The notes below the pieces were generated by a model, which was not told the DNA's origin, searched no databases, and saw nothing but the letters and a program-made list of their open reading frames with translations. Below, piece by piece: positions 24,201-31,850 of a DNA stretch of 64,000 nt. Each line of letters begins with the position of its first letter. Within the stretch, counting starts at the first letter, position 1. The stretch comes from a virus. The position numbers and the translations under genes are program-made. The stretch is from positions 1 through 64,000 of the IMG/VR virus record IMGVR_UViG_3300025327_000027. One strand, 5' to 3'.

Positions 24201-24824
24201 GCTTGGGACGAGAGTCTCCAAGTTGAGGGTAGCAGCTTGCTCATGGAAGTCATCAAGCACGTCAAGAACGATCCTCGTTACCTTGAGCGCCTGAAGATCC
24301 TAAGCCGAGAGAAGGCAAGCCGATTCACAATCGACAGCTTTTCTGGTGCAGACCTTTCAGACAACGTAATTGTCAAGGTGGATACTGCATCCCAGGCAAT
24401 GGGCTCCCGCGAAGCAAAGCAGGCCCGAGCAATCGAAATCATGCAGTACGCACCTGGTCTCATCCAACTTCCGATCACACTGCAAGAGAAGCTTGTTGAG
24501 GATCTCGGTTGGCCAGACACGATGCAACCAAAGGGCCAGGACATCATCCGCGCAAAGAACATCCTCAGCTACATTAAGAACAACCGGTTCGACCTGGCTG
24601 TTCCATTCCCTGAGGACGATCCTTACGTCATCCACGATCTCCTTGTTGAGGAGCTTAAGGGTGATAGCTTCGTGGATCTCCCACTGGAGCAGCAGAAGAA
24701 GATCATCGAACTCATCGAAGAGTACCAGCGCGAGATCGAGCGCGTCGAGAGGGCGCAATTGAAGATGCAAGCCGAGATGGCTGCAATGCAAGCCGAGATG
24801 GCTGCCCCTCCTGAGGGTAGCTAG
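21294..24824 (+). CDS. Portal protein interrupted by an intein
   Basis: This 1176-codon frame encodes the portal, the dodecameric DNA gate at the head vertex. Flanking sequences (SLLTENRPQPRITAKSD near residue 110, GTEEVLRGQRPEGVN near 500, SAIMLDVLRKQALSSR after the intein) fit portals of podovirus-like phages, whose GV(N)S region precedes a long helix. The 442-residue intein is at residues 507-948. The spliced protein is about 734 residues. The C-terminus is a Met/Gln/Glu-rich helix (KMQAEMAAMQAEMAA). It overlaps the gene upstream by one base. Confidence 0.85.
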   Translation: MAASTPFQQRVSNGQLTSLDNLPHMDPAIGTAIASYSNSINSNRQSYRWLQALVWIENILFGLGRQWNSDILHSRLSRNTDTGDLAVISNVSKKIPQPTNDFVGRYVETNISLLTENRPQPRITAKSDARDDKQKAELSQLVLDYLWEEHNLPEKHREAARLILYCGIAFMEICYDPTEIRHLAVQQTETEQTTAIPGPDGQPIMLPVPRQVPVIDPKTGAPKIIGELEYGDIACKLVGPFELHFPQVHSWDDIDWVMKEAFLPTQTLKDRLQAEGLKKVCVKKNGWDLEVLKSLGAFNVQTLPLWWWERLTTAIEGPGPNIYVGNPELWDDHAVMRTFDRKPCPMWPNGRTIITVNDRVLYDSPKDVGARAYDPRWPHRWHPYVRFRWEAQCGSILGRSLVSKLLPKIKRINAIDTALIMWRRTVPMAAWVLPKGSSPIEDIQTGRAGVFFEYDPRKTMGAAPQPVPPTPFPAACLEEREFCKSEMEAMAGTEEVLRGQRPEGVNCWTEEGELTNSNGVPVLVKDIKVGDEHIALTGPGPIGACHKNYYNGNMKTINSYGNLPVTVTENHKFPVLVGTKIIQKKASELKIKDLLLAGYFRYRDGIEKLDINAYITGPEKIGGEKHGRTTITNNQANEIRSKLSNGELGQNLAKEYKISIAAISRIKNNKSFKLNPKTKQVPFKPIIDLNEDVLWLFGMYLAKGMVAYAKKENKVTEVRWTLHTKEKNLADKLVCILKNDFGLKSTIRYRKTAKAMDVCVSNRMFARLMLSLFNTGALIKHIHPDLFRTIKSLLPLVAGWFDGDGSKDGNTLKGSTISKNIASQMRSILLDEKIYCTINKVKTQNNRIARYPQYCLRTSASDADHLIQYSNRFIGSDFKCASNNQGRRGFWFGNFYASYVCQINDMQYDGYIYNVTMDERVKEGKNTGQIDAIDSHNSVNSFGLFTFQSAIMLDVLRKQALSSRSAILQAWDESLQVEGSSLLMEVIKHVKNDPRYLERLKILSREKASRFTIDSFSGADLSDNVIVKVDTASQAMGSREAKQARAIEIMQYAPGLIQLPITLQEKLVEDLGWPDTMQPKGQDIIRAKNILSYIKNNRFDLAVPFPEDDPYVIHDLLVEELKGDSFVDLPLEQQKKIIELIEEYQREIERVERAQLKMQAEMAAMQAEMAAPPEGS
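22812..24137 (+). mobile_element. Intein in portal, Cys1 to Gln-terminal
   Basis: This 442-residue intein starts CWTEEGELTNSNG and most likely ends SFGLFTFQ before Ser. The HN in DSHNSVNSF looks like the block F 'HN', and cutting after Gln restores GVN-SAIML. Terminal Gln instead of Asn, and Phe at the penultimate site, are unusual. An internal helix-turn-helix (GELGQNLAKEYKISIAAISR) and LAGLIDADG motifs (FGMYLAKGM and VAGWFDGDGS) are present. Motif 1 has Lys where the catalytic acid belongs. It is very AT-rich. Confidence 0.85.
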
Positions 24825-24826
24825 TA

Positions 24827-25216
24827 ATGAGACCGTGTGTTAAATGTGGATCTATTGATCGTTACAAAAAAAGTAATGCTTGTCGTCCTTGCAATATTGT
24901 CTTGTTAGCAAAACATCGAAAAGAAAATCCAAATTACGATAAAAAATGGCGGAAAAAAAATCCAGAAGTCAAATTGTCCATTAACCGAAGATCTCGATAT
25001 GGATTGACTCAAGATCAATACATTCAAATGTTTAATGATCAAAACGGTAAATGTAAAATTTGCAAAACAAAGTCTATTAGAGATGTAGATCATTGTCATA
25101 AAACAGGTAAAATTCGTGGTCTACTTTGTCAAAGATGCAATCTAATGCTTGGTTATGCTCTAGATGATCCAGAAATCTTAAGATTAGGCGCGGAATATCT
25201 TGAGGAGAAAGAATAA
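24827..25216 (+). CDS. Endonuclease VII-type homing endonuclease
   Basis: This 129-residue protein has an N-terminal zinc ribbon (CVKCGSIDRYKK ... CRPC) and a C-terminal endonuclease VII core: CKICK, VDHCHKT, RGLLCQRCN. It starts two bases after the portal stop and touches the next gene, and it is strongly AT-rich. It probably cleaves intron-less or insert-less relatives near the portal 3' end. Confidence 0.88.
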   Translation: MRPCVKCGSIDRYKKSNACRPCNIVLLAKHRKENPNYDKKWRKKNPEVKLSINRRSRYGLTQDQYIQMFNDQNGKCKICKTKSIRDVDHCHKTGKIRGLLCQRCNLMLGYALDDPEILRLGAEYLEEKE

Positions 25217-25459
25217 ATGGCTCTACGAGATAAAGCACAGAAAGCAGCGGGTTCCGGTTCACTACGAGCAGCAGTCAAGAAGGCTACTGCTGGTACCGAG
25301 GCTCCATCGCTGAAACACCCTACACTTGATAGCCCTGAGTCATCCCAGCGGCAGACATATATTCCGCCTATGCCTAAAGATCGTTTCCAATTTTTGAGGG
25401 ATTTTTCTATGAAACCCGGTCTCCGCAATAAAGCCAGCGGCGAAAATACTAACAGATAA
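25217..25459 (+). CDS. Small basic phage protein
   Basis: This 80-residue basic protein (ATG 25217, AGGAG upstream) is predicted to be largely disordered (AQKAAGSGSLRAAVKKATAG). It sits between the portal-linked endonuclease and the IsrB locus. The putative guide segment of that locus overlaps its stop codon. It may be a virion or assembly protein; no family recognised. Confidence 0.55.
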   Translation: MALRDKAQKAAGSGSLRAAVKKATAGTEAPSLKHPTLDSPESSQRQTYIPPMPKDRFQFLRDFSMKPGLRNKASGENTNR

Positions 25460-25465
25460 TTGATT

Positions 25466-25655
25466 TCTGTCACAGACTCCGGACACCGTCCGGAGCGTGC
25501 GAGACACGGAGTGCTAATCCGCCCCTCCGCACCGTAAGCCGTGACTAGCCATTTTGCTGAACTTACTGGACGTGGCAGTCCCAAGCATCTTCGCTGCGCT
25601 ACCCTAACAGCGATGCCCTGCGTAAGTCAGCGGCGAAGGGGCGTACAAAGGAGCA
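25466..25655 (+). ncRNA. Putative omega RNA (HEARO-type) of IsrB
   Basis: About 190 non-coding bases precede the RRXRR/RuvC gene and can form nested stems. A closing GTCAC (25469-25473) pairs with GTGAC (25541-25545). CTCCGGAC-acc-GTCCGGAG (25477-25495) is a perfect 8-bp hairpin. GCTGA-ACTTAC (25556-25566) pairs with GTAAGTCAGC (25622-25631), with one bulge. A hairpin at 25585-25616 (GCAT..CGCTG with CAGCG.ATGC) lies inside it. IscB/IsrB genes carry such an RNA directly upstream, with the guide at its 5' end. The guide would then lie around 25450-25468. Confidence 0.7.
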
Positions 25656-25661
25656 CTTACC

Positions 25662-26690
25662 GTGCATTTCGTCCCAGTAGTAGATAAAGAGCAAAAACCT
25701 CTCATGCCCACCACGGCTAATCGTGCAGCCACTTGGATAAAGTCAGGCAAGGCTACTCCCTTTTGGAAGCGGGGTATTTTCTGTGTCCGCCTCAACCAAG
25801 AGCCTTCCGCTCGCCAACGCCAGGAAATAGCCGTAGGCATCGACCCTGGTAGCAAAAAAGAGGGCTTCACCGCGAAGTCCGAAAGCCACACCTACCTCAA
25901 CCTGCAAGCCGATGCCGTCACTTGGGTAAAGGCTGCGGTAGAAACTCGTAGGAATCTGCGGCGCGCCCGCCGCAATCGGAACACTCCTTGCCGCAAACCC
26001 CGTTTCAACCGCGCCAGGGGAGGACTATCTCCCAGCACCAAAGCCCGTTGGCAATGGAAACTTCGTCTCTGTAAATGGCTGTCCCAAATGTATCCTATCA
26101 CGCAGTTCGTGGTGGAAGACATTTGTGCCAGAACCAAGAAAGGACAGCGACGGTGGAATGTTTCTTTCGGCCCCTTGGAAGTAGGTAAGCATTGGTTCGA
26201 GGGAGAACTCAAGAAGTTAGCGCCTGTGCTTTTGGTTCCGGGCTACGAAACTTTCGAAATGCGACGCGCAGCAGGACTCAAGAAGAGCAAGCAAAAAATG
26301 TCCGAAGTCTTTGCCGCGCACTGTGTAGATTCCTGGGTTCTCGCCAACCATTGGACAGGAGGGCACATCAAGCCGGATAGCGAACAGATGCTTCTGATAA
26401 CGCCCTTGCGCTTTCACCGCCGCCAACTCCACGTTCAGAACTTCAAAGACGGTAAGAGAAAACTCTACGGTGGAACCAGAAGTCAAGGTTTCAAAAGAGG
26501 TTCCCTGGTAAAGCACCCAAAGTATGGGCTTTGCTACATCGGGGGAACCCAAAAATCCAGAGTTAGCCTGCATAGTCTTCAGGACGGCAAGAGGCTGGGC
26601 CTCAATGCCAAGCCAGAGGACATTCAGTTCCTAACTCACAACACCTGGAGGCTGCGAGCACCACTCTCGGTTTCCGTCGCAGAAGAATAG
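25662..26690 (+). CDS. isrB: IsrB-like RNA-guided RuvC nuclease (no HNH)
   Basis: This 342-residue protein starts at GTG 25662 behind AAAGGAG. The PLMP domain is at the N-terminus (KPLMPTTANRAATW, residues 12-25). RuvC-I is VGIDPGSKKEG (Asp61), and the Arg-rich bridge helix of the RRXRR family is RRNLRRARRNR (97-107). RuvC-II is FVVEDICA (Glu152), and RuvC-III is AAHCVDSWVLA (His220, Asp223). A C-terminal region of about 100 residues resembles the target-adjacent-motif-recognising part of IscB (RRQLH, GFKRGSLV). No HNH domain lies between RuvC-II and III, and the length fits IsrB rather than IscB (about 400-500). Expected role: omega-RNA-guided nicking, here probably serving as a homing element. 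Confidence 0.85.
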   Translation: MHFVPVVDKEQKPLMPTTANRAATWIKSGKATPFWKRGIFCVRLNQEPSARQRQEIAVGIDPGSKKEGFTAKSESHTYLNLQADAVTWVKAAVETRRNLRRARRNRNTPCRKPRFNRARGGLSPSTKARWQWKLRLCKWLSQMYPITQFVVEDICARTKKGQRRWNVSFGPLEVGKHWFEGELKKLAPVLLVPGYETFEMRRAAGLKKSKQKMSEVFAAHCVDSWVLANHWTGGHIKPDSEQMLLITPLRFHRRQLHVQNFKDGKRKLYGGTRSQGFKRGSLVKHPKYGLCYIGGTQKSRVSLHSLQDGKRLGLNAKPEDIQFLTHNTWRLRAPLSVSVAEE

Positions 26691-27131
26691 ATGATTACCG
26701 ATGAACAAGTTTCTCTATTAAATTATTGGCCTAAATTTGAACCGGCTATTCGTAACTGGTATAGCGAGGGAACGGCAGGACTTGGGGACATCATCAAAAC
26801 ACAGCAAATCGCAATCGATTCTCTTCCGGATGCGTCTCCTCCAATAAACATTGGAACGGGAGCTGATGGATCAACGCCATACACAACTATATCTGCAAAC
26901 ACCACTTTCACCTTGACAATCATGGTTTCCCAAGCCTTTTCAGCGGGAGCCACATTGACTATCGGATCAATTTCAGACCCTTCCCTGGTAGTCGGAATTA
27001 ACGATTCAGACCTGACCATAGTAGGAAACTACGTCATTGGAGGTCAACTTTTTAATACCGACACAGAATTATTCACATATCTAAACAGTAACTTGTCGCC
27101 CACGGGCGCGATTACTATCATGAAGGCATAA
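26691..27131 (+). CDS. Virion protein, probably tail-associated
   Basis: This 146-residue protein has a helical N-terminus (SLLNYWPKFEPAIRNWY) and a beta-rich Thr/Ile-rich C-terminal half. It overlaps the fibre-like gene downstream by one base. The ATG directly follows the IsrB stop; no strong ribosome site remains, so the insertion may have altered its expression. Confidence 0.6.
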   Translation: MITDEQVSLLNYWPKFEPAIRNWYSEGTAGLGDIIKTQQIAIDSLPDASPPINIGTGADGSTPYTTISANTTFTLTIMVSQAFSAGATLTIGSISDPSLVVGINDSDLTIVGNYVIGGQLFNTDTELFTYLNSNLSPTGAITIMKA

Positions 27132-28012
27132 TGGCAGACATCAAGAACTTTGGCATCAAAGGAGTTGGAAACGACGTACAACTCGGTAAATCAAATCCGA
27201 GGGTTATCGTTACAGGCTCAGATGTAACGTTTCGAAATTCAACAGATACAGCATATGTCAATGCTTCAGGTTTAGATCCCACAACAGCCCAGCATTTTGC
27301 AACTAAAGCTTATGTAGATGCGGTAGCCACTGGCCTAGATGTAAAGGGTTCAGTTCGAGTCAAGACAACCGCTAACGTTACTTTAGCCGGTGGAGCCCCT
27401 AATACGATAGATGGCATTTCTCTTGCTACTAACGATCGCATTTTAGTTGCCAATCAGACCACAGGATCACAGAATGGCATCTATACTGTAACGACTTTAG
27501 GTACTGGAGCAAACGGCACATGGACCAGAGCTACTGATGCAGATTCAAGCACCGAGGTTACGGCTGGCATGTTTACCTTTGTTGAAGAAGGGTCTCTTGC
27601 TGCTGACTCTGGTTGGGTATTAACTACAAACAATCCAATTACTCTAGGCACTACTGCTCTGTCGTTCTCGCAGTTCTCTTCAGGTGCAGGATCACAAGAT
27701 CCGTTGTATAGGCAGCAGGCTTTGACTACAACTGCATCACAGAACATTGGAACATCAGTTCCCGCCAATGCTAAAGTGCAAGGTGTTAAACTAACTGTTT
27801 CTACTCCATATAGTGCAGGAGGTACTATTGCTATTGGAGATGGCACAAACACATACATGACAACGGCGGAAAATGATGCTCAAATCGCTGGAACATACGT
27901 TGTTGAGTTGCTAACCACTACTGTAGTCGCTGCTGTGCAATTGGTTGCGACTATTGGTGGTTCACCTGCTGCTGGCGTTGCAACTGTTCATGTAGATTAC
28001 GTAATCAATTAA
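27131..28012 (+). CDS. Tail fibre-like protein
   Basis: This 293-residue protein has the fibre signature HFATKAYVDAVATGLDVKGS (about residues 56-75), then ATNDRILVANQTTGSQNGIY, a widespread tail-fibre block. The rest is Thr/Ala/Gly-rich beta structure. The N-terminal 65 residues are paralogous to the next gene. It probably forms part of a fibre or its attachment. It overlaps both neighbours by one base. Confidence 0.75.
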   Translation: MADIKNFGIKGVGNDVQLGKSNPRVIVTGSDVTFRNSTDTAYVNASGLDPTTAQHFATKAYVDAVATGLDVKGSVRVKTTANVTLAGGAPNTIDGISLATNDRILVANQTTGSQNGIYTVTTLGTGANGTWTRATDADSSTEVTAGMFTFVEEGSLAADSGWVLTTNNPITLGTTALSFSQFSSGAGSQDPLYRQQALTTTASQNIGTSVPANAKVQGVKLTVSTPYSAGGTIAIGDGTNTYMTTAENDAQIAGTYVVELLTTTVVAAVQLVATIGGSPAAGVATVHVDYVIN

Positions 28013-28341
28013 TGGAAATCAAGAATTTTGACATATCTGGAGTTAGTTCAAATCTGCAATTAGGTAAAGTAGGATTTCGTCTTAAAGTAAACGGAACCGG
28101 GATTGAAGCCAAAGACGCATCCGATTTGGAGCTGGTCAATTTAAGCATTCTTAGTCCTACTTCGGACAATCACGCCGCAACCCGAGCTTACGTTGATGCA
28201 GGAGATTCTATTGCCAAAACTTATGCTCCAGGAACCTTCACACTTGCAACCGAACAATTCGCGATATTTTCACGCCATCTAAAATTAACAACCACTCAAC
28301 GTGCAGAGATTCAAGGAACATCCACACTTAGGATTACGTAA
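28012..28341 (+). CDS. Fibre-attachment-like protein, paralogue of previous
   Basis: This 109-residue protein has EIKNFDISGVSSNLQLGK and AATRAYVDA, matching the N-terminal domain of the preceding protein (DIKNFGIKGVGNDVQLGK, FATKAYVDA). It is therefore a truncated tandem duplicate lacking the distal fibre domain. One-base overlaps link it to both neighbours. Confidence 0.65.
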   Translation: MEIKNFDISGVSSNLQLGKVGFRLKVNGTGIEAKDASDLELVNLSILSPTSDNHAATRAYVDAGDSIAKTYAPGTFTLATEQFAIFSRHLKLTTTQRAEIQGTSTLRIT

Positions 28342-28979
28342 TGGCCGACATACTACTTGATGAGCAAAGTACACCGGTAACCCCGCCTAGCGGATCTGGA
28401 GTAATCTATATAGATTCTACATCTAGTTCATTGCGGGTAGTTAATGATGCTGGAACTATTAGGGAACTTAGACCACCAATCTACAACTTCTCTACTGCTG
28501 CGCAAGTCCTTCCAGCAGTGGTACGAACTTACCTTATAGGGTCATCCCTTATTATTCCTGCGGAGAAGATGAAAATTGGATCATGTTTTAGATGGAAATT
28601 CAACATCACAAAAACGGCTGCGGGTACGGCAACTTCTGTCTATGATGTAGCCGTTGGTACTACGGGGACAACAGCCGACACGGCTAGATTATTATTTACA
28701 AAACCAGCAGGTACAGCCGTCGTAGATACAGGTTTGATTGATATAAATGTGATTTGTCGTGGTCCATTATCAACATCAGGTGTGTTAGCAGGGAGCTTTA
28801 GACTAAATCACAATTTATCCACAACCGGCCATGCAACTACTCCTAGCGTAGTTGTAAGTACTATATCGGCGGCTTTTGATGTTACGGTCGCAAATCTAAT
28901 CGTAGGCATCTGTGCCATAACGGGTACCTCAGATGCCATCACAATTCAAATGGTCCAGGCAGAATGCTGGAACATCTAA
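28341..28979 (+). CDS. Tail fibre-associated virion protein
   Basis: This 212-residue protein has an N-terminal 45-residue segment (SGVIYIDSTSSSLRVVNDAGTI) typical of fibre heads, and a beta-sandwich-like C-terminal part. It probably forms a distal receptor-binding or trimer head within the fibre group. No catalytic motif is seen. Confidence 0.65.
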   Translation: MADILLDEQSTPVTPPSGSGVIYIDSTSSSLRVVNDAGTIRELRPPIYNFSTAAQVLPAVVRTYLIGSSLIIPAEKMKIGSCFRWKFNITKTAAGTATSVYDVAVGTTGTTADTARLLFTKPAGTAVVDTGLIDINVICRGPLSTSGVLAGSFRLNHNLSTTGHATTPSVVVSTISAAFDVTVANLIVGICAITGTSDAITIQMVQAECWNI

Positions 28980-28989
28980 GGAGTTAATC

Positions 28990-29061
28990 ATGTCATCCTA
29001 CATTCAAGACTGCCCGATGAGCATCAATGGCGCATCTACGGTCTCCGGTTGTCGGTCTTAA
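28990..29061 (+). CDS. 23-residue small protein
   Basis: ATG 28990 has GGAG six bases upstream; TAA 29059-29061 overlaps the next ATG by one base. The product contains two cysteines (IQDCPMS ... VSGCRS). The ribosome site, exact packing and the TAATG coupling support translation. Function unknown; it may act as a coupling leader. Confidence 0.5.
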   Translation: MSSYIQDCPMSINGASTVSGCRS

Positions 29062-29819
29062 TGGCTAAGGCACAAAAAGATCCTGCACGTAGTGTGCCTA
29101 GTTCACACCGCGTAAGCCCTATCCGCACCCAAACGATCAATACGCTTGGTGTGCAACGGGTAGGCTTTTGGGCCGATTGGGCACAGCGCTACAAGTCTGC
29201 CAAGGGACCAGAAGGATCGCCTGCCGGGACGTTCACCAACAAGATGCTTGATCCGGTCAAGCCTTTGCCGACTACCAAGGTAGCTTTGCACCCTGACGAG
29301 TATAAGCCTGATGCCGTGAAGCCATACAGGGCTACGCCATCTTCACAGTCAGCACAACCTCAAGGTGGTCGTGCCAACTTGCCTCAGTTCGAGAAGGAAG
29401 TAACCTGGGGTCAGCTAGTCTCGCGTACGCGCAAAACCCCATTTCTCAGCACCAGTAATGAAGACTTCCAGACGATGGAAAGGAACTTCATGGATCACGA
29501 TCTGGTCTACCAGATGAACGCTGATCCGACCTTGTTCCTCAGTCAGGCACTCAAAAACTACTACCTGGACAAACAGAAGATGCAACAGAAAGCCTGGGCC
29601 AGCAATGCTACTAACTTCGAGCAGATGACCGGCATGTTCTCCGCGATGAAGAAGAAGAACTCTCGCGTAGTAGGTCGATTCATCGCTCCAACCGAGAACC
29701 AGAAGCAGGCTATAAAAGAGCAGCAGAACTATCAGAAAAGCGGTAAAGGCCCCAAGCCCATGAATGTTAAAATGGGAGGATATTACTCATCTCCTTTGTA
29801 CCTATCTCCATTCGGATAA
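29061..29819 (+). CDS. Virion-associated protein, unknown function
   Basis: This 252-residue protein starts at ATG 29061 in the TAATG overlap; a TTG-started extension to 29049 is unlikely. It is basic, Pro/Gln-rich and low-complexity in places, with a helical centre. No family recognised. It closes the fibre gene group and is followed by a candidate promoter. Confidence 0.6.
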   Translation: MAKAQKDPARSVPSSHRVSPIRTQTINTLGVQRVGFWADWAQRYKSAKGPEGSPAGTFTNKMLDPVKPLPTTKVALHPDEYKPDAVKPYRATPSSQSAQPQGGRANLPQFEKEVTWGQLVSRTRKTPFLSTSNEDFQTMERNFMDHDLVYQMNADPTLFLSQALKNYYLDKQKMQQKAWASNATNFEQMTGMFSAMKKKNSRVVGRFIAPTENQKQAIKEQQNYQKSGKGPKPMNVKMGGYYSSPLYLSPFG

Positions 29820-29823
29820 GCCT

Positions 29824-29845
29824 GAATAAATAGGGTAGAATAACC
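29824..29845 (+). promoter_or_regulatory. Candidate phage promoter (AAATAGGGTAGAATA)
   Basis: A near-exact copy of the recurring element, followed by ACCGTAG as in the 16253 copy and placed about 15 bases before ATG 29858. Confidence 0.55.
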
Positions 29846-29857
29846 GTAGGATCAATA

Positions 29858-31198
29858 ATGCCCATCAAAAAACAATCGCTAAGACGCATGATTCAAGCGT
29901 CTAACTCGGCATCCCTGGATGTTCCGGCTCCTACACTTGCGCCTGAAATGGACCTCCACGCTCCCAATCCTGCAAGGGGCAGCGTAGCTCCCATGGCTGA
30001 AACCAACATTATCAGCTACGGCGAGCCATACGCTCCCCGCACGGATGTGGATACTCAGGTCATGGGCGACGATACACCTACCAAGGTTTTCACTGAACAA
30101 GACATGGCACGAGTTGCCAAGCCGCCGCGCAAACGTCTGACAGACAAGGAAGCACGAGCCCAGGCAGAACGAATTGAGAAGTCAACTCCTATTGAGGAGC
30201 GTTCATTACGCGCCAAGGCAGAAGCAACATTCAATCCAGGCAAGACTGTAAATCAGCTAGCCATGGAAGATGCCGAGCGCATCCTAGGCCGCAAGCCGAT
30301 GACGCCTCCGGTAACTGGTGCTATGGAAGGTCAGCCCGTTGCGCAGACCGTAGATCGACGTGGTTCTAATCTCGGCCGAGAAGCAGGAGAACGACGTGTA
30401 GCAGATGCAGCGCTCAAACGCGCAGTTCCACAATCGTCTTCAGAGCGATTCGCAGGTCGCATTGCGGCTGCTGACACTCAGGCAGCCTCAGCAAAGGCTG
30501 TAATCGCAACGCCAGTCGCCACAGAGGTGGGTACAGCGGCTACCGATTTTGCATCACGACTTGGTGGAGCACTAGGGCGCCGAGCGTACGGCGAAGCCGG
30601 CATGACCGTTGCGGGTGCGGCAGGCAAGGGCCTTCTAACAATGGCCAAGGGTTCTGTTCAGCCTCTCATTACAATGGGATCGAACATGGCCAAGTCGAAC
30701 GCTGCAACCAAGGCAACACTAGAGGCGCTATCAACTAAGGGCATTGGAGCACGACTACTCAAGGGGGGTTGGGCACGAGGCGCAAACATTGCACGTATAG
30801 GTGCCGCAGGTATCGGTGGCGTAGCGGGAATGGGCAAGCTTGGAGCTGGCGCATTAGCCGATCTGGCAGCCCTGGAGTTCGTAGTCCGCATGGGTCAGAA
30901 GTCCACATCAGAGCGCGCAGAGGCAGTAAGTTCGTTCCGCAGCCAGCTTGCAGACTACCAGAAACAAGGCTCTAAGTACGGTTTCGACGTGACGGGTCGA
31001 GAAGGCGGCGCCGCCAAGCTTCAACTGAAGGCGCTCGTAGGCGCTGATCCAAAGATCGAAGTCAAGGACAATCCAACATTGCGAGCCCGATACGAAGCGG
31101 AGAACAAAAAGCGAATCCGAGCACTTATTCGCAGTGGCGCAGTTCATCCTGTGGCAACTTCGAGACCCGTAATAAAAGGACGAAGCGATGAATATTAA
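29858..31198 (+). CDS. Large Ala-rich virion-associated protein
   Basis: This 446-residue protein has a disordered, charged N-terminal half and an Ala/Gly-rich hydrophobic region (about residues 230-340: GGALGRRAYGEAGMTVAGAAGKG, given here as two blocks joined). The C-terminus is basic. This resembles internal or membrane-interacting virion proteins, but no family is recognised. Confidence 0.6.
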   Translation: MPIKKQSLRRMIQASNSASLDVPAPTLAPEMDLHAPNPARGSVAPMAETNIISYGEPYAPRTDVDTQVMGDDTPTKVFTEQDMARVAKPPRKRLTDKEARAQAERIEKSTPIEERSLRAKAEATFNPGKTVNQLAMEDAERILGRKPMTPPVTGAMEGQPVAQTVDRRGSNLGREAGERRVADAALKRAVPQSSSERFAGRIAAADTQAASAKAVIATPVATEVGTAATDFASRLGGALGRRAYGEAGMTVAGAAGKGLLTMAKGSVQPLITMGSNMAKSNAATKATLEALSTKGIGARLLKGGWARGANIARIGAAGIGGVAGMGKLGAGALADLAALEFVVRMGQKSTSERAEAVSSFRSQLADYQKQGSKYGFDVTGREGGAAKLQLKALVGADPKIEVKDNPTLRARYEAENKKRIRALIRSGAVHPVATSRPVIKGRSDEY

Positions 31199-31241
31199 AA
31201 ACAATCCTTTGTATTCTTCTTGATAAAATCAAACTAAGATA

Positions 31242-31424
31242 ATGTCAGACTTCGTAAACGCTAGCAAGAAGCCTAATCCCAATAAGCCTACATACGTAGG
31301 TAAGCTGGCTCCATTTTCAGGGCGAGCGCGTAAGGGCTCTATGCGTGCAACTCCAGCAGCAAAAGCAATTCAACATCAGCAGTCGCTAGCTAGCAGGGCT
31401 CGACGACATTACAAGAAGAAGTAA
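31242..31424 (+). CDS. Small basic protein
   Basis: This 60-residue protein is very basic (SRARRHYKKK at the C-terminus) and predicted to be disordered. It overlaps the next start by one base (TAATG). It may bind DNA in the virion. The neighbours at 31424-32105 have a similar character. Confidence 0.6.
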   Translation: MSDFVNASKKPNPNKPTYVGKLAPFSGRARKGSMRATPAAKAIQHQQSLASRARRHYKKK

Positions 31425-31585
31425 TGCCTTTAGGTAAAAATGTAAGATACAGATGGAAAACTTATCCCTCTGGTGAAAAAGTACGACTGGCATTCAAAGG
31501 AAATGCGGTCATCGAAGTCAAAAAGAAGGGCGGCGTTGCACATGACCTAAGGTCGATGGCAACTGCCCGTATGAAAGGCAAATAA
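31424..31585 (+). CDS. 53-residue small basic protein
   Basis: ATG 31424 overlaps the preceding stop (TAATG), and the frame ends at TAA 31583-31585, one base before the next gene. The product reads MPLGKNVRYRWKTYPSGEK and continues with a basic beta-strand segment (VRLAFKGNAVIEVKKKGG). Packing and composition support a real gene. Function unknown. Confidence 0.6.
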   Translation: MPLGKNVRYRWKTYPSGEKVRLAFKGNAVIEVKKKGGVAHDLRSMATARMKGK

Positions 31586-31586
31586 T

Positions 31587-31841
31587 ATGAGTTTCGTTCC
31601 AACACGCAGTGGCTACATTAACCCAAAGGCGTCAGGGGGCACTTTACGGCAGACAGCTCAAAAGCTGAAGGTTAGTGGTGCCATCCAACCAAAACCAAAG
31701 CCTGTTTCAAAGGCTCAAAAGAATGCCAACACCTTAGGTCAGGTCATTCGAGGGGTTAATCGGGAAAGGTTGTTTGCCAAGAAGAAGGTGCTTGCCAAGA
31801 AGGCAGCCGCTAAGGACCAACCCATCATGAAACCCATGTAA
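31587..31841 (+). CDS. Small basic protein
   Basis: This 84-residue protein is Lys/Ala-rich and predicted to be mostly disordered. It belongs to a run of four small basic genes between 31242 and 32105. DNA binding or internal-virion packing is possible. No family recognised. Confidence 0.6.
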   Translation: MSFVPTRSGYINPKASGGTLRQTAQKLKVSGAIQPKPKPVSKAQKNANTLGQVIRGVNRERLFAKKKVLAKKAAAKDQPIMKPM

Positions 31842-31850
31842 GGAAGTATT

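Noticed and set aside
25460-26690. A TnpB/IS200-IS605 transposon
   Set aside because: The protein has PLMP and RRXRR features rather than TnpB ones, no transposase is present, and the structured RNA is upstream rather than at the 3' end.
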